DNA of 64,000 nt from Methanomassiliicoccales archaeon (lineage in GTDB: Archaea > Thermoplasmatota > Thermoplasmata > Methanomassiliicoccales > JAAEEP01). The position numbers and the translations under genes are program-made. Every line of letters begins with the position of its first letter. Position 1 is the first letter of the stretch. A model generated the notes under the pieces. It was given only the letters and a program-made list of their open reading frames with translations, had not been told where the DNA came from and ran no database searches. The stretch is from NCBI GenBank assembly GCA_013415695.1, contig JAAEEP010000011.1, positions 1-64,000 on the forward strand, written 5' to 3'. This document shows, in pieces, positions 18,479 through 28,059 of this stretch.

Positions 18479-18828
18479 AGCAAACCCTCTGAGATTCAGA
18501 ACAGCTAAGTTTGTTTTAAATTCTTCTATCGAACCTAAGTCGTGATTAATCGTTAATGTGATTAATTCATTCGATTTATGTCATCTCGGAAACGATTGTC
18601 ATTAATCACAGGGAGAGAAAGCATACTCGAAAATCACCGTTTGCATTATGAGAGTTCTCGCAATGTCCTCGCCTAATATCGCTAAGATGACTGAAGGACA
18701 ATCCTGCTTAGGAGGTACCTTTAGGAAAGACCATATCCTTTATCCGACAAGAGGTCATATGGTTAAATACCGGCTTGGAGTTGTGACTCCGGCTTGCCGC
18801 TGGGATGCGTTCGGTACGGGGATGAATC
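18479..18828. promoter_or_regulatory. Divergent porG/ppsA control region with three ATTAAT-core repeats
   Basis: This 350-nt gap has no convincing gene. It carries GTGATTAAT at 18542-18550 and again at 18558-18566 (16-nt period), plus the reverse complement ATTAATCAC at 18601-18609. Such spaced repeats suit a dimeric regulator controlling pyruvate oxidation in one direction and PEP synthesis in the other. A Shine-Dalgarno-like GGGGATGA lies just before ppsA. Confidence 0.5.
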
Positions 18829-21150
18829 ATGAAGAAAATACTCAGCATATCCGACCTAAGCGTCAACGACATCGATATAGCGGGCGGTAAGGGTGCGAAC
18901 CTTGGGGAGCTTACCGAGGCCGGGTTCCAGGTCCCCCCTGGCTTCGTGCTCACCACCGCTGCCTATGATTACTTCCTGGAAGAGAATAATCTGGAGGAAA
19001 GACTCCACTCCATATTGTCAGAGCTTGACGAGACTTCCGACAAGTCTCTTCACAAGACATCGAAAGCCATCTGCGATGCCTTCGAGAATGCAGAGATGCC
19101 GTCTGAGCTCACAAAGATGACGATCGATGAATTCAATAGGCTCTTCGGGGGAAACGGTCAATACGGCCTGGTCGCCGTAAGATCCAGTGCCACTGCCGAG
19201 GACCTCCCGACTGCGAGCTTCGCGGGACAGCAGGAGACTTTCTTGAACGTGTTTGAACCCGAGGATCTTTTGAACAAGGTCAAGCGTTGCTGGGCATCGC
19301 TGTTCACTCCCAGGGCAATGTCCTACCGGGCTACTCAAGGATTCGAACATGACAAGATCAAGCTGGCAGTTATCATTCAAAAGATGGTGCGGTCGGATGT
19401 TTCCGGAATCATGTTCACGGTGGATCCCAATTCCGAACTTCCCCACATCATCATCGAGGCGGGCTATGGTCTCGGAGAGGCTTTGGTGAGCGGAAAGGTC
19501 ACTCCCGACACCTATGTCGTGGAAAAGTTTCACAAGCGCATCATCAACAAGCGGGTTGCAAGCCAGACCTGGAAGCTTGTTCGAGGAGAAACCGGGGAGA
19601 CCATAAGACTCGATATCGAAGAAGATCAGCAGAATGCCCAGAAACTGCCTGATGAGATAATCCTTTCTCTTGCGGAGGTGGGGAATCAGGTCGAACTGCA
19701 TTATGACCGTCCCATGGACATCGAATGGGCGATGGAGGACGGTGAGCTATATCTTGTACAGGCTAGGCCTGTTACCACCTTAAAATCGAATTCTTCAAAC
19801 CATCTGCGGATTTCAAAAGGAGGTACCGAGATGACCGTGAAAGATGAGACCAAGGTCGAGAACATAATCACCAAGGGGCTTGCTGCCAGTCCAGGAAGGG
19901 TATCTGGCAAGGTGATCCTCCTAGAGGGCGACATGAGCCTTGACTTGGTGGAGAATGGCGATATTCTTGTCACTCAGATGACCACTCCGGACATGGTTCC
20001 AGCCATGACCAGGGCCGCCGGGATAGTGACTGACGAAGGGGGAATGACATGCCATGCGGCAATCGTCGCACGAGAACTCGGCATCCCCTGCGTTGTGGGA
20101 ACCACAAACGCCACGAAGCTCATCCATGACGGTCAGTTGGTCACCGTCGATGGCAACATAGGGGTCATCATCGAAGGCGTAGAGGAGGTCAAGGAAGAGC
20201 CGAAGCCGACCATCATGGCGCAGGCTACACCGGTCACCGGGACCAAGATACTGGTCAACATTGGAATACCCCAGAAGGCAGAAGAATATGCTAGGCTGCC
20301 AGTTCAGGGAGTCGGTCTAATGCGGATCGAGTTCCTGTTTACGAGCTTCGTAGAGGAGCATCCCCTGAGCCTAATGAAGCAGGGAAGGGGTGAGGAGCTG
20401 GTGAACAAACTCGCGAATGGTCTGGCCATCGTGGGCAGGGCCTTCTATCCTCGTCCAGTGGTAGTGAGAACATCTGACTTCAAGACCAACGAGTACCGGG
20501 AAATGAAGGGAGGCGAGGCATACGAACCCCAGGAATCCAATCCAATGATAGGTTGGAGAGGATGCTCCCGATATGTATCTGAGGAGTACCACGAGGCCTA
20601 CAAGCTGGAACTGATGGCGATAAAGAAGGCAAGGGAGGAAATGGGGCTCAAGAATCTCTGGGTAATGCTCCCCTTCGTCCGCACAATCGAGGAGCTAAGG
20701 ATCATCACCGCGATGATGGACGAGGTTGGTCTCAAGAGAGACAGAGACTTCAAGCTCTATCTCATGGCCGAGGTGCCCTGCAACATTTTCATGGCAGAGG
20801 AGTTCTCCGAACACTGTGACGGTTTCTCCATAGGATCCAATGATCTGACCCAGCTGATCATGGGAGCCGACCGGGACTCAGAGATACTTGGGAGAATGGG
20901 CTACTTTGATGAGAGGAACGAGGCGATCAAGAGAGCCATAAGCCACCTCATAAGGGTCGCTCACTCCAAGGGCAAGGTTGTTTCAATATGCGGTCAGGCC
21001 CCATCGGTCTACCCCGAATTCACCGAGTTCCTTGTGAGAGAGGGCATCGACAGCATTTCCCTGAACCCAGATACCGTGATCAAGACCATTTCCATGGTCG
21101 CATCTACGGAGCAGAGGATAATCCTTGAGTCGCTTCGCAAAAGGGATTGA
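18829..21150 (+). CDS. ppsA: Phosphoenolpyruvate synthase
   Basis: Converts pyruvate and ATP to PEP, AMP and phosphate, the entry to gluconeogenesis. The 773 residues show, in order, the ATP-grasp nucleotide domain (GGKGANLGELTEAGFQVPPGF; VRSSATAEDLPTASFAGQQET), the swivelling domain with phospho-His409 in GGMTCHAAIVARELGIPCVVG, and the PEP/pyruvate barrel ending in SIGSNDLTQL and VSICGQAPS. Divergent from porGDAB, it completes the acetyl-CoA to pyruvate to PEP route. ATG 18829 follows GGGGATGA. Confidence 0.97.
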   Translation: MKKILSISDLSVNDIDIAGGKGANLGELTEAGFQVPPGFVLTTAAYDYFLEENNLEERLHSILSELDETSDKSLHKTSKAICDAFENAEMPSELTKMTIDEFNRLFGGNGQYGLVAVRSSATAEDLPTASFAGQQETFLNVFEPEDLLNKVKRCWASLFTPRAMSYRATQGFEHDKIKLAVIIQKMVRSDVSGIMFTVDPNSELPHIIIEAGYGLGEALVSGKVTPDTYVVEKFHKRIINKRVASQTWKLVRGETGETIRLDIEEDQQNAQKLPDEIILSLAEVGNQVELHYDRPMDIEWAMEDGELYLVQARPVTTLKSNSSNHLRISKGGTEMTVKDETKVENIITKGLAASPGRVSGKVILLEGDMSLDLVENGDILVTQMTTPDMVPAMTRAAGIVTDEGGMTCHAAIVARELGIPCVVGTTNATKLIHDGQLVTVDGNIGVIIEGVEEVKEEPKPTIMAQATPVTGTKILVNIGIPQKAEEYARLPVQGVGLMRIEFLFTSFVEEHPLSLMKQGRGEELVNKLANGLAIVGRAFYPRPVVVRTSDFKTNEYREMKGGEAYEPQESNPMIGWRGCSRYVSEEYHEAYKLELMAIKKAREEMGLKNLWVMLPFVRTIEELRIITAMMDEVGLKRDRDFKLYLMAEVPCNIFMAEEFSEHCDGFSIGSNDLTQLIMGADRDSEILGRMGYFDERNEAIKRAISHLIRVAHSKGKVVSICGQAPSVYPEFTEFLVREGIDSISLNPDTVIKTISMVASTEQRIILESLRKRD

Positions 21151-21193
21151 GTTTGCCTTTAGATAACGGAAAAACGATGAAACAGCGCAGCTT

Positions 21194-21985
21194 CTAATCC
21201 CTTAGAAGTCTTGTGGTTATCTCCACGAATGGATGTCTGGAGCCTTCAATGATCTCGACATCCTCCATGGTCTTGAGGCCCCTCTCCTCTGCGCTCTTCT
21301 CCATGCCAAGGTCGATCTGGACCTCAGGCTCCAGAACGAAGGCGGAGAACTGCTTGACACCCATGTTCTTGGCTGCGAGAACCCGATGGTGACCGTCCAC
21401 TACCACGAAATGATCGTTCTTCTGGATCACGATTATCGGTTCTACCAATCCCCGTTTGATCTCGTGTTGCCTTCCTCTCAGTTCATCGGCGTAGATCTCG
21501 TGTTGAGTGGGTCTGAGTGATTCGATAGGGACGACCTTGCGGCGAACATTGATACGCACCTGGTTCTTGGATTCTAGAAAGGTCTTCACCATCAGTACCT
21601 TGCTGGGGGTTGCCTTCTCGATATGAGAGCGCACGATATCTATATTGGATATTATTCCTACCAGATTTCCTCTCTCGTTGACCACGGGCAGGTTCCTAAG
21701 CCCATAGCGAAATAGCACGCGTGTAGCGTCATCGATGCTCATCTTGGGAGAAACAGTGATGGTTCCTCTTCGGATGATATCCTTGACCCTGGATTCTGGG
21801 TTTGAGGCAGCCCTGAGAAGCTCCTTGGCGGTTATGAAGCCGACCAGGTGGCCATGCTCTGCAACTGGCAATCCGTGGAACTCGGTTGATATCAGCTTCT
21901 CTGTGGCTTCCTCTATGGTGAAGTCTGGGGGAATGGTCACGATGTTCCTGACCATGTAATCCTCGACGAGAACCTTCTTCTCCAT
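21194..21985 (-). CDS. CBS-domain protein fused to a ParB/SerK-like domain
   Basis: A 263-residue soluble protein. Residues about 5-125 form a pair of CBS domains (DYMVRNIVTIPPDFTIEEA, then GLRNLPVVNERGNLVGIIS), which usually sense adenine nucleotides. Residues about 150-225 form a ParB/sulfiredoxin-fold domain with SLRPTQHEIYADEL and VVVDGHHRVLAAKNMGV. From memory, the DGHHR block and the Glu in the PxxHE segment resemble the archaeal free-serine kinase SerK more than chromosome-partitioning ParB. The role is unknown: a nucleotide-sensing kinase or a DNA-binding switch. It converges with ppsA, which ends 43 nt away. Confidence 0.75.
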   Translation of the reverse strand: MEKKVLVEDYMVRNIVTIPPDFTIEEATEKLISTEFHGLPVAEHGHLVGFITAKELLRAASNPESRVKDIIRRGTITVSPKMSIDDATRVLFRYGLRNLPVVNERGNLVGIISNIDIVRSHIEKATPSKVLMVKTFLESKNQVRINVRRKVVPIESLRPTQHEIYADELRGRQHEIKRGLVEPIIVIQKNDHFVVVDGHHRVLAAKNMGVKQFSAFVLEPEVQIDLGMEKSAEERGLKTMEDVEIIEGSRHPFVEITTRLLRD

Positions 21986-22227
21986 TTTCCGCTCCCATTC
22001 TCCCTAAGTCAAAGGGGTCTCAAATAAGTTGTGTCCAACATATCAATCTCCAACTTATGCTCGATGTCATATTATCATTGGTTTAGACGATGAGGGTTGC
22101 TTGCTCCTGTAGAATCATCTGAAGTCCTTGGACCTCTTGGTGACCGAGGTCAGAATGGATGGCCAGTCATCACCTGTCCGAGCAATAGGACTAAATACAG
22201 GTATCCTATTTCCGAGACAACACGAAG

Positions 22228-22324
22228 GCCCCGGTAGTGTAGCGGCCTATCATCCAGGCCTGTCGTTCTCCCCTGGGGGAGCAGATAGCCTGGGACCCGG
22301 GTTCAAATCCCGACCGGGGCGCCA
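22228..22324 (+). tRNA. tRNA-Asp (GTC) with a 21-nt intron at 37/38
   Basis: Acceptor GCCCCGG (22228-22234) pairs with CCGGGGC (22314-22320); discriminator G and an encoded CCA follow. The anticodon stem CAGGC/GCCTG encloses anticodon GTC (22262-22264). The intron is 22266-22286. It folds as a canonical bulge-helix-bulge: 4-bp helix CTGT/GCAG flanked by 3-nt bulges CGT and ATA, with cuts after the second base of each. The T-arm has GTTCAAATC. A TATA-like CTAAATAC lies about 35 nt upstream. Confidence 0.95.
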
Positions 22325-22337
22325 CTCCTTTACCATT

Positions 22338-25300
22338 TTAATTCGGGCGAAGGCGCAATCCCATTATCACGACCACTCCTAAGCCCATCAGGGCGATGAT
22401 GACCAGGAACGGTGTCCAGTCCTGTGGATCATCTCCCTCATCGACTTGCTGTGATTCCACCGCAACTTCGATGGACACGAGGTTGTTGTCCTCGCTGATC
22501 TCGACAACCCCAGCATCGACCTGGAATGCGATCGTGTGATTTCCTACCGTCGGCACCCAATCGAAAACGAAAGAGGCGTTCGATCCGCTCTCCAAAGAGA
22601 AGGTCGTTGTGCTCTCTACCAAACCGTCCAGTGTGAATACGAGGATGGCTTGTTCCACATCCAAGGAACCGGAGTTAATCACCACGATCGAGATGGTCAC
22701 TGCCTCACCCGCGACCGGGGTCTGGTCCATCTGGATGGAATCATTTCCCAAGACGAGTTCGGATACCCGTATCCATATCTCCTGTTGAAACAGGGAGGAG
22801 TTATCATTCTCGTCTATCACTATGAGTGAGACCGTGTAATAACCCTCTAGAGTGAAGGTGTGAATTGGATTGACTTCGGTCGAGACCTGACCGTCTCCGA
22901 AGTGCCAATGATGGGATATTGAATTTCCATCTGGATCATACGATGTGCTGCTTAGATGAATCATATATGGTGAAGAGGGATCCAAGGACCAGGAGAAGTT
23001 CGACACTGGAGCCAGGTTGAGCACATCGAGCACATGGGAGATATTGGACTGGAAGCCTTGATCATCGACGACAGACAGTGTGATCTGATAGACGCCTGGT
23101 CTATCGTAAGTATGGTTGGGGGAGGGCGTGTGACTTCCGGTTCCGTCGCCAAAACTCCAGGACCAGTTGACAATGATCCCGTTCTGGTCCAGGGAAAGGT
23201 CATGGAAAGAGACCTCCATAAGGCTGTAGACCTTTTCAGGGGAGATGATGAAATTCGCGATGGGAGAGTTATTCTCCACCCTCAACTCCATCATTGTGAT
23301 GTTCCAATCATCGGCATCATCCCATACGGTCAGACTAATAGTATAATTCCCAGCCTCGGTGAATGAGTGGACAGGATAGCGCAGATTGGAAAAACTACCG
23401 TCTCCGAAGTCCCAGTACCATTCCATGATTGCCCCATCCGAGTCCTGAGACAGGTCTATGAAGCTCACTTCCTCTCCTGAGAATAATAAGGAGGGATTGA
23501 CATCAAAAAGAGCAGTCGGTGGCCTGTTGGTAGCCTGTATGACGATCGAGGCGCTGGCATCTTCTCCGGAATCGTCAATAACCTCCAAGGTAACGTGATA
23601 AGAACCCCATTGCTGGAATGAATGCGTGGGATTCCTTAGTGAGGAGTATGTTCCATCGCCGAAGTCCCAGCTCCATCCAACGACCTCCCCATCAATATCG
23701 TAGGAGAGATCGTGGAAGTAGATCTCCTGTAAAGTCAGCGGATCGGTTGGAGAACAAGAGAAATCGGCCACTGGAGCTTCGTTTCCCACAACAATGCTGG
23801 ACCGACTAGAACTTGTTCCCCCGCAATCGTCCCATACAGTCAATTTGATAGAGTATGCTCCTTTTTCAGAGTATGAGTGGCTTGGATTCCGCTCCGTGGT
23901 GTTCGTTCCATCACCCATCTCCCACAACCAAGATACGATTTGACCATCATGATCGTATGATCCATCGGTGAACGATATCGTCTCATTCACCTCAGGGAAA
24001 CTTGGTGAATAGTGAATTACAGCAACGGGAAGACGATTTTGGACTGTAATTATCTTAGAAACGGAGCCCCACTGACGATTGTTGTCCATTACCCAAAGTG
24101 TGACGGTGAAGTCCCCGCTTTCCGAGTAGGCGTGGAGCACTTCATCACCGTATTCCATACTGCCGTCCCCAAGATCCCAAGTTCTATTGAGAATCTCACC
24201 GTCGGTGTCCCAGGAGTTATCTACGAACCTCACCACATCCCCAGAGTAGGGAGAAGATGGGGTGGAATCGAAAAGAGCCTCGGGTGGTGAGTTGAGTTCT
24301 GTGCTCGGAAACATCAGCGGATAGCTATCTACGCATATAGTCCCAGGAATGTCATAGGGGTCATCCCCAATGCCATCAGCATCGGGCCAGTTCTGATCGG
24401 GTCCAGAATACCTATCATCAGCGGTGTAGGAGTCCCAGAAATTACCACCCTGTTCATAGGAGCCGTTGAAAGCAGCGTTTGAATCGCAAAATACATCACG
24501 GCTGTTCGTTGTGAAATCGTTCCCGATGATGGTGCAGTTGCTGGATCCTACTATCCTCATACCCGCAAAGTTGTCGTGAAAGGAGCAGCTCTCGACCACG
24601 ATCGATGTTGAGTCGACCAGAAGAAGACCCTCTCCGTTGCCATGAAGGTCAAGTTTTGAAAGAGTTCCATTAGAGCATGATACGATCGCAATATAACCCA
24701 GTGAAGAGTTCGCTTCTATCGTGAAATCATCCTCACCCATCATGTAGAGAACCTCCCCAGAGCTGACCTGGTTCCCTCTCACAAAATGTATGAAATGCGA
24801 AAGCTCAGTTCCATTGAAGGAAAGATCTCTGGTGCTATCGATGAGCGTGTTGTTGACGAGTGTGAGATTCGTTGATCGGTCCACGTTCAGACCTTCGTCA
24901 CAGTTGAGGATGGAGCAATTCTCAATTGATAGATCTCTTGAATCTTCAATACTCATCCCGGTGGAGCAGTCCTCTACGACGATGGAACGAATCGACCCTG
25001 TAGAATTCTGGATGATCATCGCAGCATTTACCTGAGCCGCAACAAGGACATCGATGTTCACACCGGTGGAGTTGGCGACGTGAACTCCTATCTCACTATC
25101 CTCAAATGTGGCATTGAAAATCGTGGGGTGACTTCCTTCGATGTATAGTCCACCGCCGGTGAAGGAGGAGTTTTCAAGGTTCAAGGTACCTTGGACCAAC
25201 ATAATATGGAGTTTGGAATCAAGCGTTTCCAGGTTAGCCCCCACGACCTTCAGATTGGATCCTTCTTCACAGACTATGGCGAGATCGTTTTCGATATTGA

Positions 25301-27605
25301 AATGGATGGAGGAATTGATTATCTCCAAGTTGCCCCGAACTTGAAATGAGGGATACTGGGATGTGGAATTGATGAATAAGGTGGAATTGATTATCCTCAA
25401 AGTCCCGTTCTCCTCAATTGAGAAGAAGAAGTCCTGATAAGATACGACATCACGAATCTCTTCTAGTCCTGTAACCCTGCATCCTACTTCCACCTGGAGT
25501 GAGAGCTGGTCATTGGAAGTCCAGTTGTCCGATGTGAGATTTGTCCTGACGGTCAACGTCTGAATCCCAGGATTTGAGGGTGTCCAGATTAGATTCGCCT
25601 CAGCGGTTCCGTTCATGGGAACATCAACATTGGTGTAAGAGACGACATCCCCTCCGATCTCCAGCTCGACCGGTATCCCGAACTCGTCAACCCTACCGAG
25701 ATTGCCTATCAACGCATGAACGCTGCATTCCTCCCCTGCGAATGACTCATCTATTTCGACATCGAGAACGATTGCATCATGCACCCTCTCTTCCACGAAG
25801 TGGATCTGGGCCTCAGGATCACCGAGAAGATTGAGGGTCATGAAGCACCACCTCATGGACCCCGTGTCAGAGATCATGGGGACAAGGTCGGTCTTTGCGT
25901 CGACAAGGGCGGGACCAAGACCTCGTATGTTCTCCTGGAATATGGCATCGAAGAACTGTTTATCGTACTGCTGTGAAGATCCGTCAGTGTCACCAGGAGA
26001 ATACCAGCCCTCTCTGGAGTTCACCAGCATGGCAACCGCACCATGTTCCGAGCACAGGAACTCCTCGGCGATGGTGTCCACATTATGGTCAAATCCGCCT
26101 ATGAAACACGCCTGTGAGAAGAGGATGAAGTACTGGTCGTTGCTCAGAGAATTCACGCTGGATATTGAAAGATCTGCAAAGCTATCGTAATCCCCGTGTC
26201 CCATGTGGTTGATCAGTTGAACACCATCATTCATCGCTGTGATGAATGCCTGCGAAGAGAAGGTGCTATCCTTCTCGTAGAGAGTCCTCACCTCAATCTC
26301 CAGGTCTCCTTCCGGAAATGTCTCATCTCTGATCTCATCCTTGTAGTCAGCTCCCCAGGTTGGTTTGCTGTCCAGCTTCTCTGCAACTAGAAGAACGGAG
26401 TTCAGATACGGCGAGTCGATAGCCTTCTCATAATCGATGACTTTGTTGACGAAGTTGACGGCCTCTTGAGGAGAGTCTACTGTGGCTCTGCCCACATTGA
26501 CCTCCAACAGGAGATCGGCCTCGTCCCCTAGGCTTCCCCCGCCTTGGTTCCCCCCTTCTCCGTAAATACCATCATTGTCATCATCCCAGCTGCCGTCCAG
26601 ACCTGCGAAGTATGCATCTGCGGGAATATAGCTGGACAGGCTGTGTATCACTCTCACTTCCCTGCAGGGCAGGATCTCTACATCGCCGGCTAGCAATACA
26701 TAATCAGTTCCCTTGGTCTGGTAATAGTCAATGATGAAGTTGCGGATCTGGGTTTGGGTATCATTGCCAGTGTCCTTGTGGCTTTGAGGATCGCCCCAGT
26801 AAAGAGGATTGGAGGTTATTGACTCAATGGTCACAATCTCCCCAGTAATATTCTGAAGGTAACGGGAGTAGGAGCCCCTTTCCATCTTCCATTCGAGCAA
26901 AGGCTCGAAAGATGACTCCAGCGATGAGGATGTGATGATGACATACTCTGCTGTGGCCGTTAAGGAATCGAGTGCAAGACCGATGCTGTTCATGGTTCTC
27001 TCACTACTGTCGGTAGCTAACTCTTGATCTAGTGGCACAGCCTCTAGAGTTAGCTTCGCCTCCTTGGCATATGTCAAATAATTAGTGACCGAGTCGTAGA
27101 TCGCTGGGTAAACCTTGACCAAGGCATAGGAAGAACCGTGCTGCATCTGCACGCCCACGAATTCGACCCTTTCATCAGGGAAAAACCTCTGAGGTGCGAT
27201 TGCTTTTGAATGAATGAATTTGAAATCATCCTCGCCCGAAATCGGAATTTCCTCTATGTTTGAAGCAATAGGATCAAACGGACCAATCGGCTCGAGATCG
27301 ATGAATTCAGCATAAACCTCAGTGACCGAGAAGCCAGTTGGAATTGGTACCATTACACTCTCAAACGGAAGAAGCGGCTCCCCAATCCCTCCATAAAGTG
27401 GGAGATCTTCCATCACAACCTTCCATATCCCTTCCTCGCTCTCAAATGATATTTCGGGAAAAGTAAGATCGTCCCCCCATACCCAAGATTCAGCAGAGTT
27501 TTCAGCTGTTCCTGCTGAGAAAGATGTGCCCAAGCTCGATAGGAGCACGATAGCTGATAGAGACACAACCAGAATTGCGACATGGGCACTCTGCCTCAGA
27601 GGCAT
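22338..27605 (-). CDS. Large cell-surface C25 (gingipain-like) peptidase with beta-helix and PKD domains
   Basis: A 1755-residue secreted, membrane-anchored protein. In order: a signal/transmembrane segment (HVAILVVSLSAIVLLSSLG, about residues 8-27); a C25-type propeptide and catalytic region with the Cys-His dyad His470 (GHGD) and Cys500 (SQACFIG); a CARDB-like domain (about 615-715); a parallel beta-helix of Asn/Ser-rich repeats (about 730-1110); six PKD domains, each with a variant of the W-x-F/M-GDG core (about 1115-1635); a second CARDB-like domain (about 1640-1725); and a C-terminal transmembrane helix (FLVIIALMGLGVVVIMG). Many N-x-S/T sites suggest N-glycosylation. It probably digests extracellular protein. 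ATG 27605 is preferred over TTG 27623. Confidence 0.9.
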   Translation of the reverse strand: MPLRQSAHVAILVVSLSAIVLLSSLGTSFSAGTAENSAESWVWGDDLTFPEISFESEEGIWKVVMEDLPLYGGIGEPLLPFESVMVPIPTGFSVTEVYAEFIDLEPIGPFDPIASNIEEIPISGEDDFKFIHSKAIAPQRFFPDERVEFVGVQMQHGSSYALVKVYPAIYDSVTNYLTYAKEAKLTLEAVPLDQELATDSSERTMNSIGLALDSLTATAEYVIITSSSLESSFEPLLEWKMERGSYSRYLQNITGEIVTIESITSNPLYWGDPQSHKDTGNDTQTQIRNFIIDYYQTKGTDYVLLAGDVEILPCREVRVIHSLSSYIPADAYFAGLDGSWDDDNDGIYGEGGNQGGGSLGDEADLLLEVNVGRATVDSPQEAVNFVNKVIDYEKAIDSPYLNSVLLVAEKLDSKPTWGADYKDEIRDETFPEGDLEIEVRTLYEKDSTFSSQAFITAMNDGVQLINHMGHGDYDSFADLSISSVNSLSNDQYFILFSQACFIGGFDHNVDTIAEEFLCSEHGAVAMLVNSREGWYSPGDTDGSSQQYDKQFFDAIFQENIRGLGPALVDAKTDLVPMISDTGSMRWCFMTLNLLGDPEAQIHFVEERVHDAIVLDVEIDESFAGEECSVHALIGNLGRVDEFGIPVELEIGGDVVSYTNVDVPMNGTAEANLIWTPSNPGIQTLTVRTNLTSDNWTSNDQLSLQVEVGCRVTGLEEIRDVVSYQDFFFSIEENGTLRIINSTLFINSTSQYPSFQVRGNLEIINSSIHFNIENDLAIVCEEGSNLKVVGANLETLDSKLHIMLVQGTLNLENSSFTGGGLYIEGSHPTIFNATFEDSEIGVHVANSTGVNIDVLVAAQVNAAMIIQNSTGSIRSIVVEDCSTGMSIEDSRDLSIENCSILNCDEGLNVDRSTNLTLVNNTLIDSTRDLSFNGTELSHFIHFVRGNQVSSGEVLYMMGEDDFTIEANSSLGYIAIVSCSNGTLSKLDLHGNGEGLLLVDSTSIVVESCSFHDNFAGMRIVGSSNCTIIGNDFTTNSRDVFCDSNAAFNGSYEQGGNFWDSYTADDRYSGPDQNWPDADGIGDDPYDIPGTICVDSYPLMFPSTELNSPPEALFDSTPSSPYSGDVVRFVDNSWDTDGEILNRTWDLGDGSMEYGDEVLHAYSESGDFTVTLWVMDNNRQWGSVSKIITVQNRLPVAVIHYSPSFPEVNETISFTDGSYDHDGQIVSWLWEMGDGTNTTERNPSHSYSEKGAYSIKLTVWDDCGGTSSSRSSIVVGNEAPVADFSCSPTDPLTLQEIYFHDLSYDIDGEVVGWSWDFGDGTYSSLRNPTHSFQQWGSYHVTLEVIDDSGEDASASIVIQATNRPPTALFDVNPSLLFSGEEVSFIDLSQDSDGAIMEWYWDFGDGSFSNLRYPVHSFTEAGNYTISLTVWDDADDWNITMMELRVENNSPIANFIISPEKVYSLMEVSFHDLSLDQNGIIVNWSWSFGDGTGSHTPSPNHTYDRPGVYQITLSVVDDQGFQSNISHVLDVLNLAPVSNFSWSLDPSSPYMIHLSSTSYDPDGNSISHHWHFGDGQVSTEVNPIHTFTLEGYYTVSLIVIDENDNSSLFQQEIWIRVSELVLGNDSIQMDQTPVAGEAVTISIVVINSGSLDVEQAILVFTLDGLVESTTTFSLESGSNASFVFDWVPTVGNHTIAFQVDAGVVEISEDNNLVSIEVAVESQQVDEGDDPQDWTPFLVIIALMGLGVVVIMGLRLRPN

Positions 27606-27667
27606 GGCTACAATAGAACACAATCCGGCTAGAAATAGATTGGCTCATGAATTGAATCGGCTGGCCC

Positions 27668-27997
27668 TCATGCTTCGAATCGTATGCATAGTGTATCCAG
27701 CTTCTTCACCAGATTCCTGGAGATCATCCCTGTCTCCAACCAGCAGGCATTGAATACCCCGCTGGGTACAAGGCAGGTAGGGGTTAAGAAGGCTTCAGCA
27801 GCCTTCTCGAGTATCTTCGAGTCCCTGAACTCTGAGTAATCCTGTATTCCCAGCTCCTTTATCAATTCCGCGTATCGGGCAACGTCCTCGCAGGTGGTTT
27901 CTATTCTTACTTGGAGGGTACCATCCCCCGAATCCTCGACCTCGATCGAGGTCTCGTGGGAGCAAAGGGGCATGTCGACTCTAACCTTGGATGTCAT
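27668..27997 (-). CDS. Small cysteine-containing protein (DUF6951-like)
   Basis: A 109-residue protein with spaced Cys residues: MPLCSHETSIEV near the N-terminus, ETTCEDVARYAELIKEL in the middle, and TPTCLVPSGVFNACWLETGM near the end. From memory this matches DUF6951, small proteins of methanogens and relatives that look able to bind metal. ATG 27997 begins the conserved part; the frame to 28048 adds 17 residues. It is the fourth gene in line after the FecCD-type importer (gap 62 nt), so a role in handling the imported metal or cofactor is inferred. Confidence 0.6.
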   Translation of the reverse strand: MTSKVRVDMPLCSHETSIEVEDSGDGTLQVRIETTCEDVARYAELIKELGIQDYSEFRDSKILEKAAEAFLTPTCLVPSGVFNACWLETGMISRNLVKKLDTLCIRFEA

Positions 27998-28059
27998 GTT
28001 ATCATCCACTTTTGAATAAGCAACTGGGTATAAGTCCTTGATGCTCAACGGTCTGGATT

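Noticed and set aside
22228-22324. tRNA-Asp as an integration site for the large peptidase gene
   Set aside because: No integrase, no repeated tRNA end and no boundary on the far side were seen.
22950-24290. DNA tandem repeat in the PKD region
   Set aside because: The six PKD domains are similar as protein but diverged as DNA; no CRISPR-like or satellite pattern is present.
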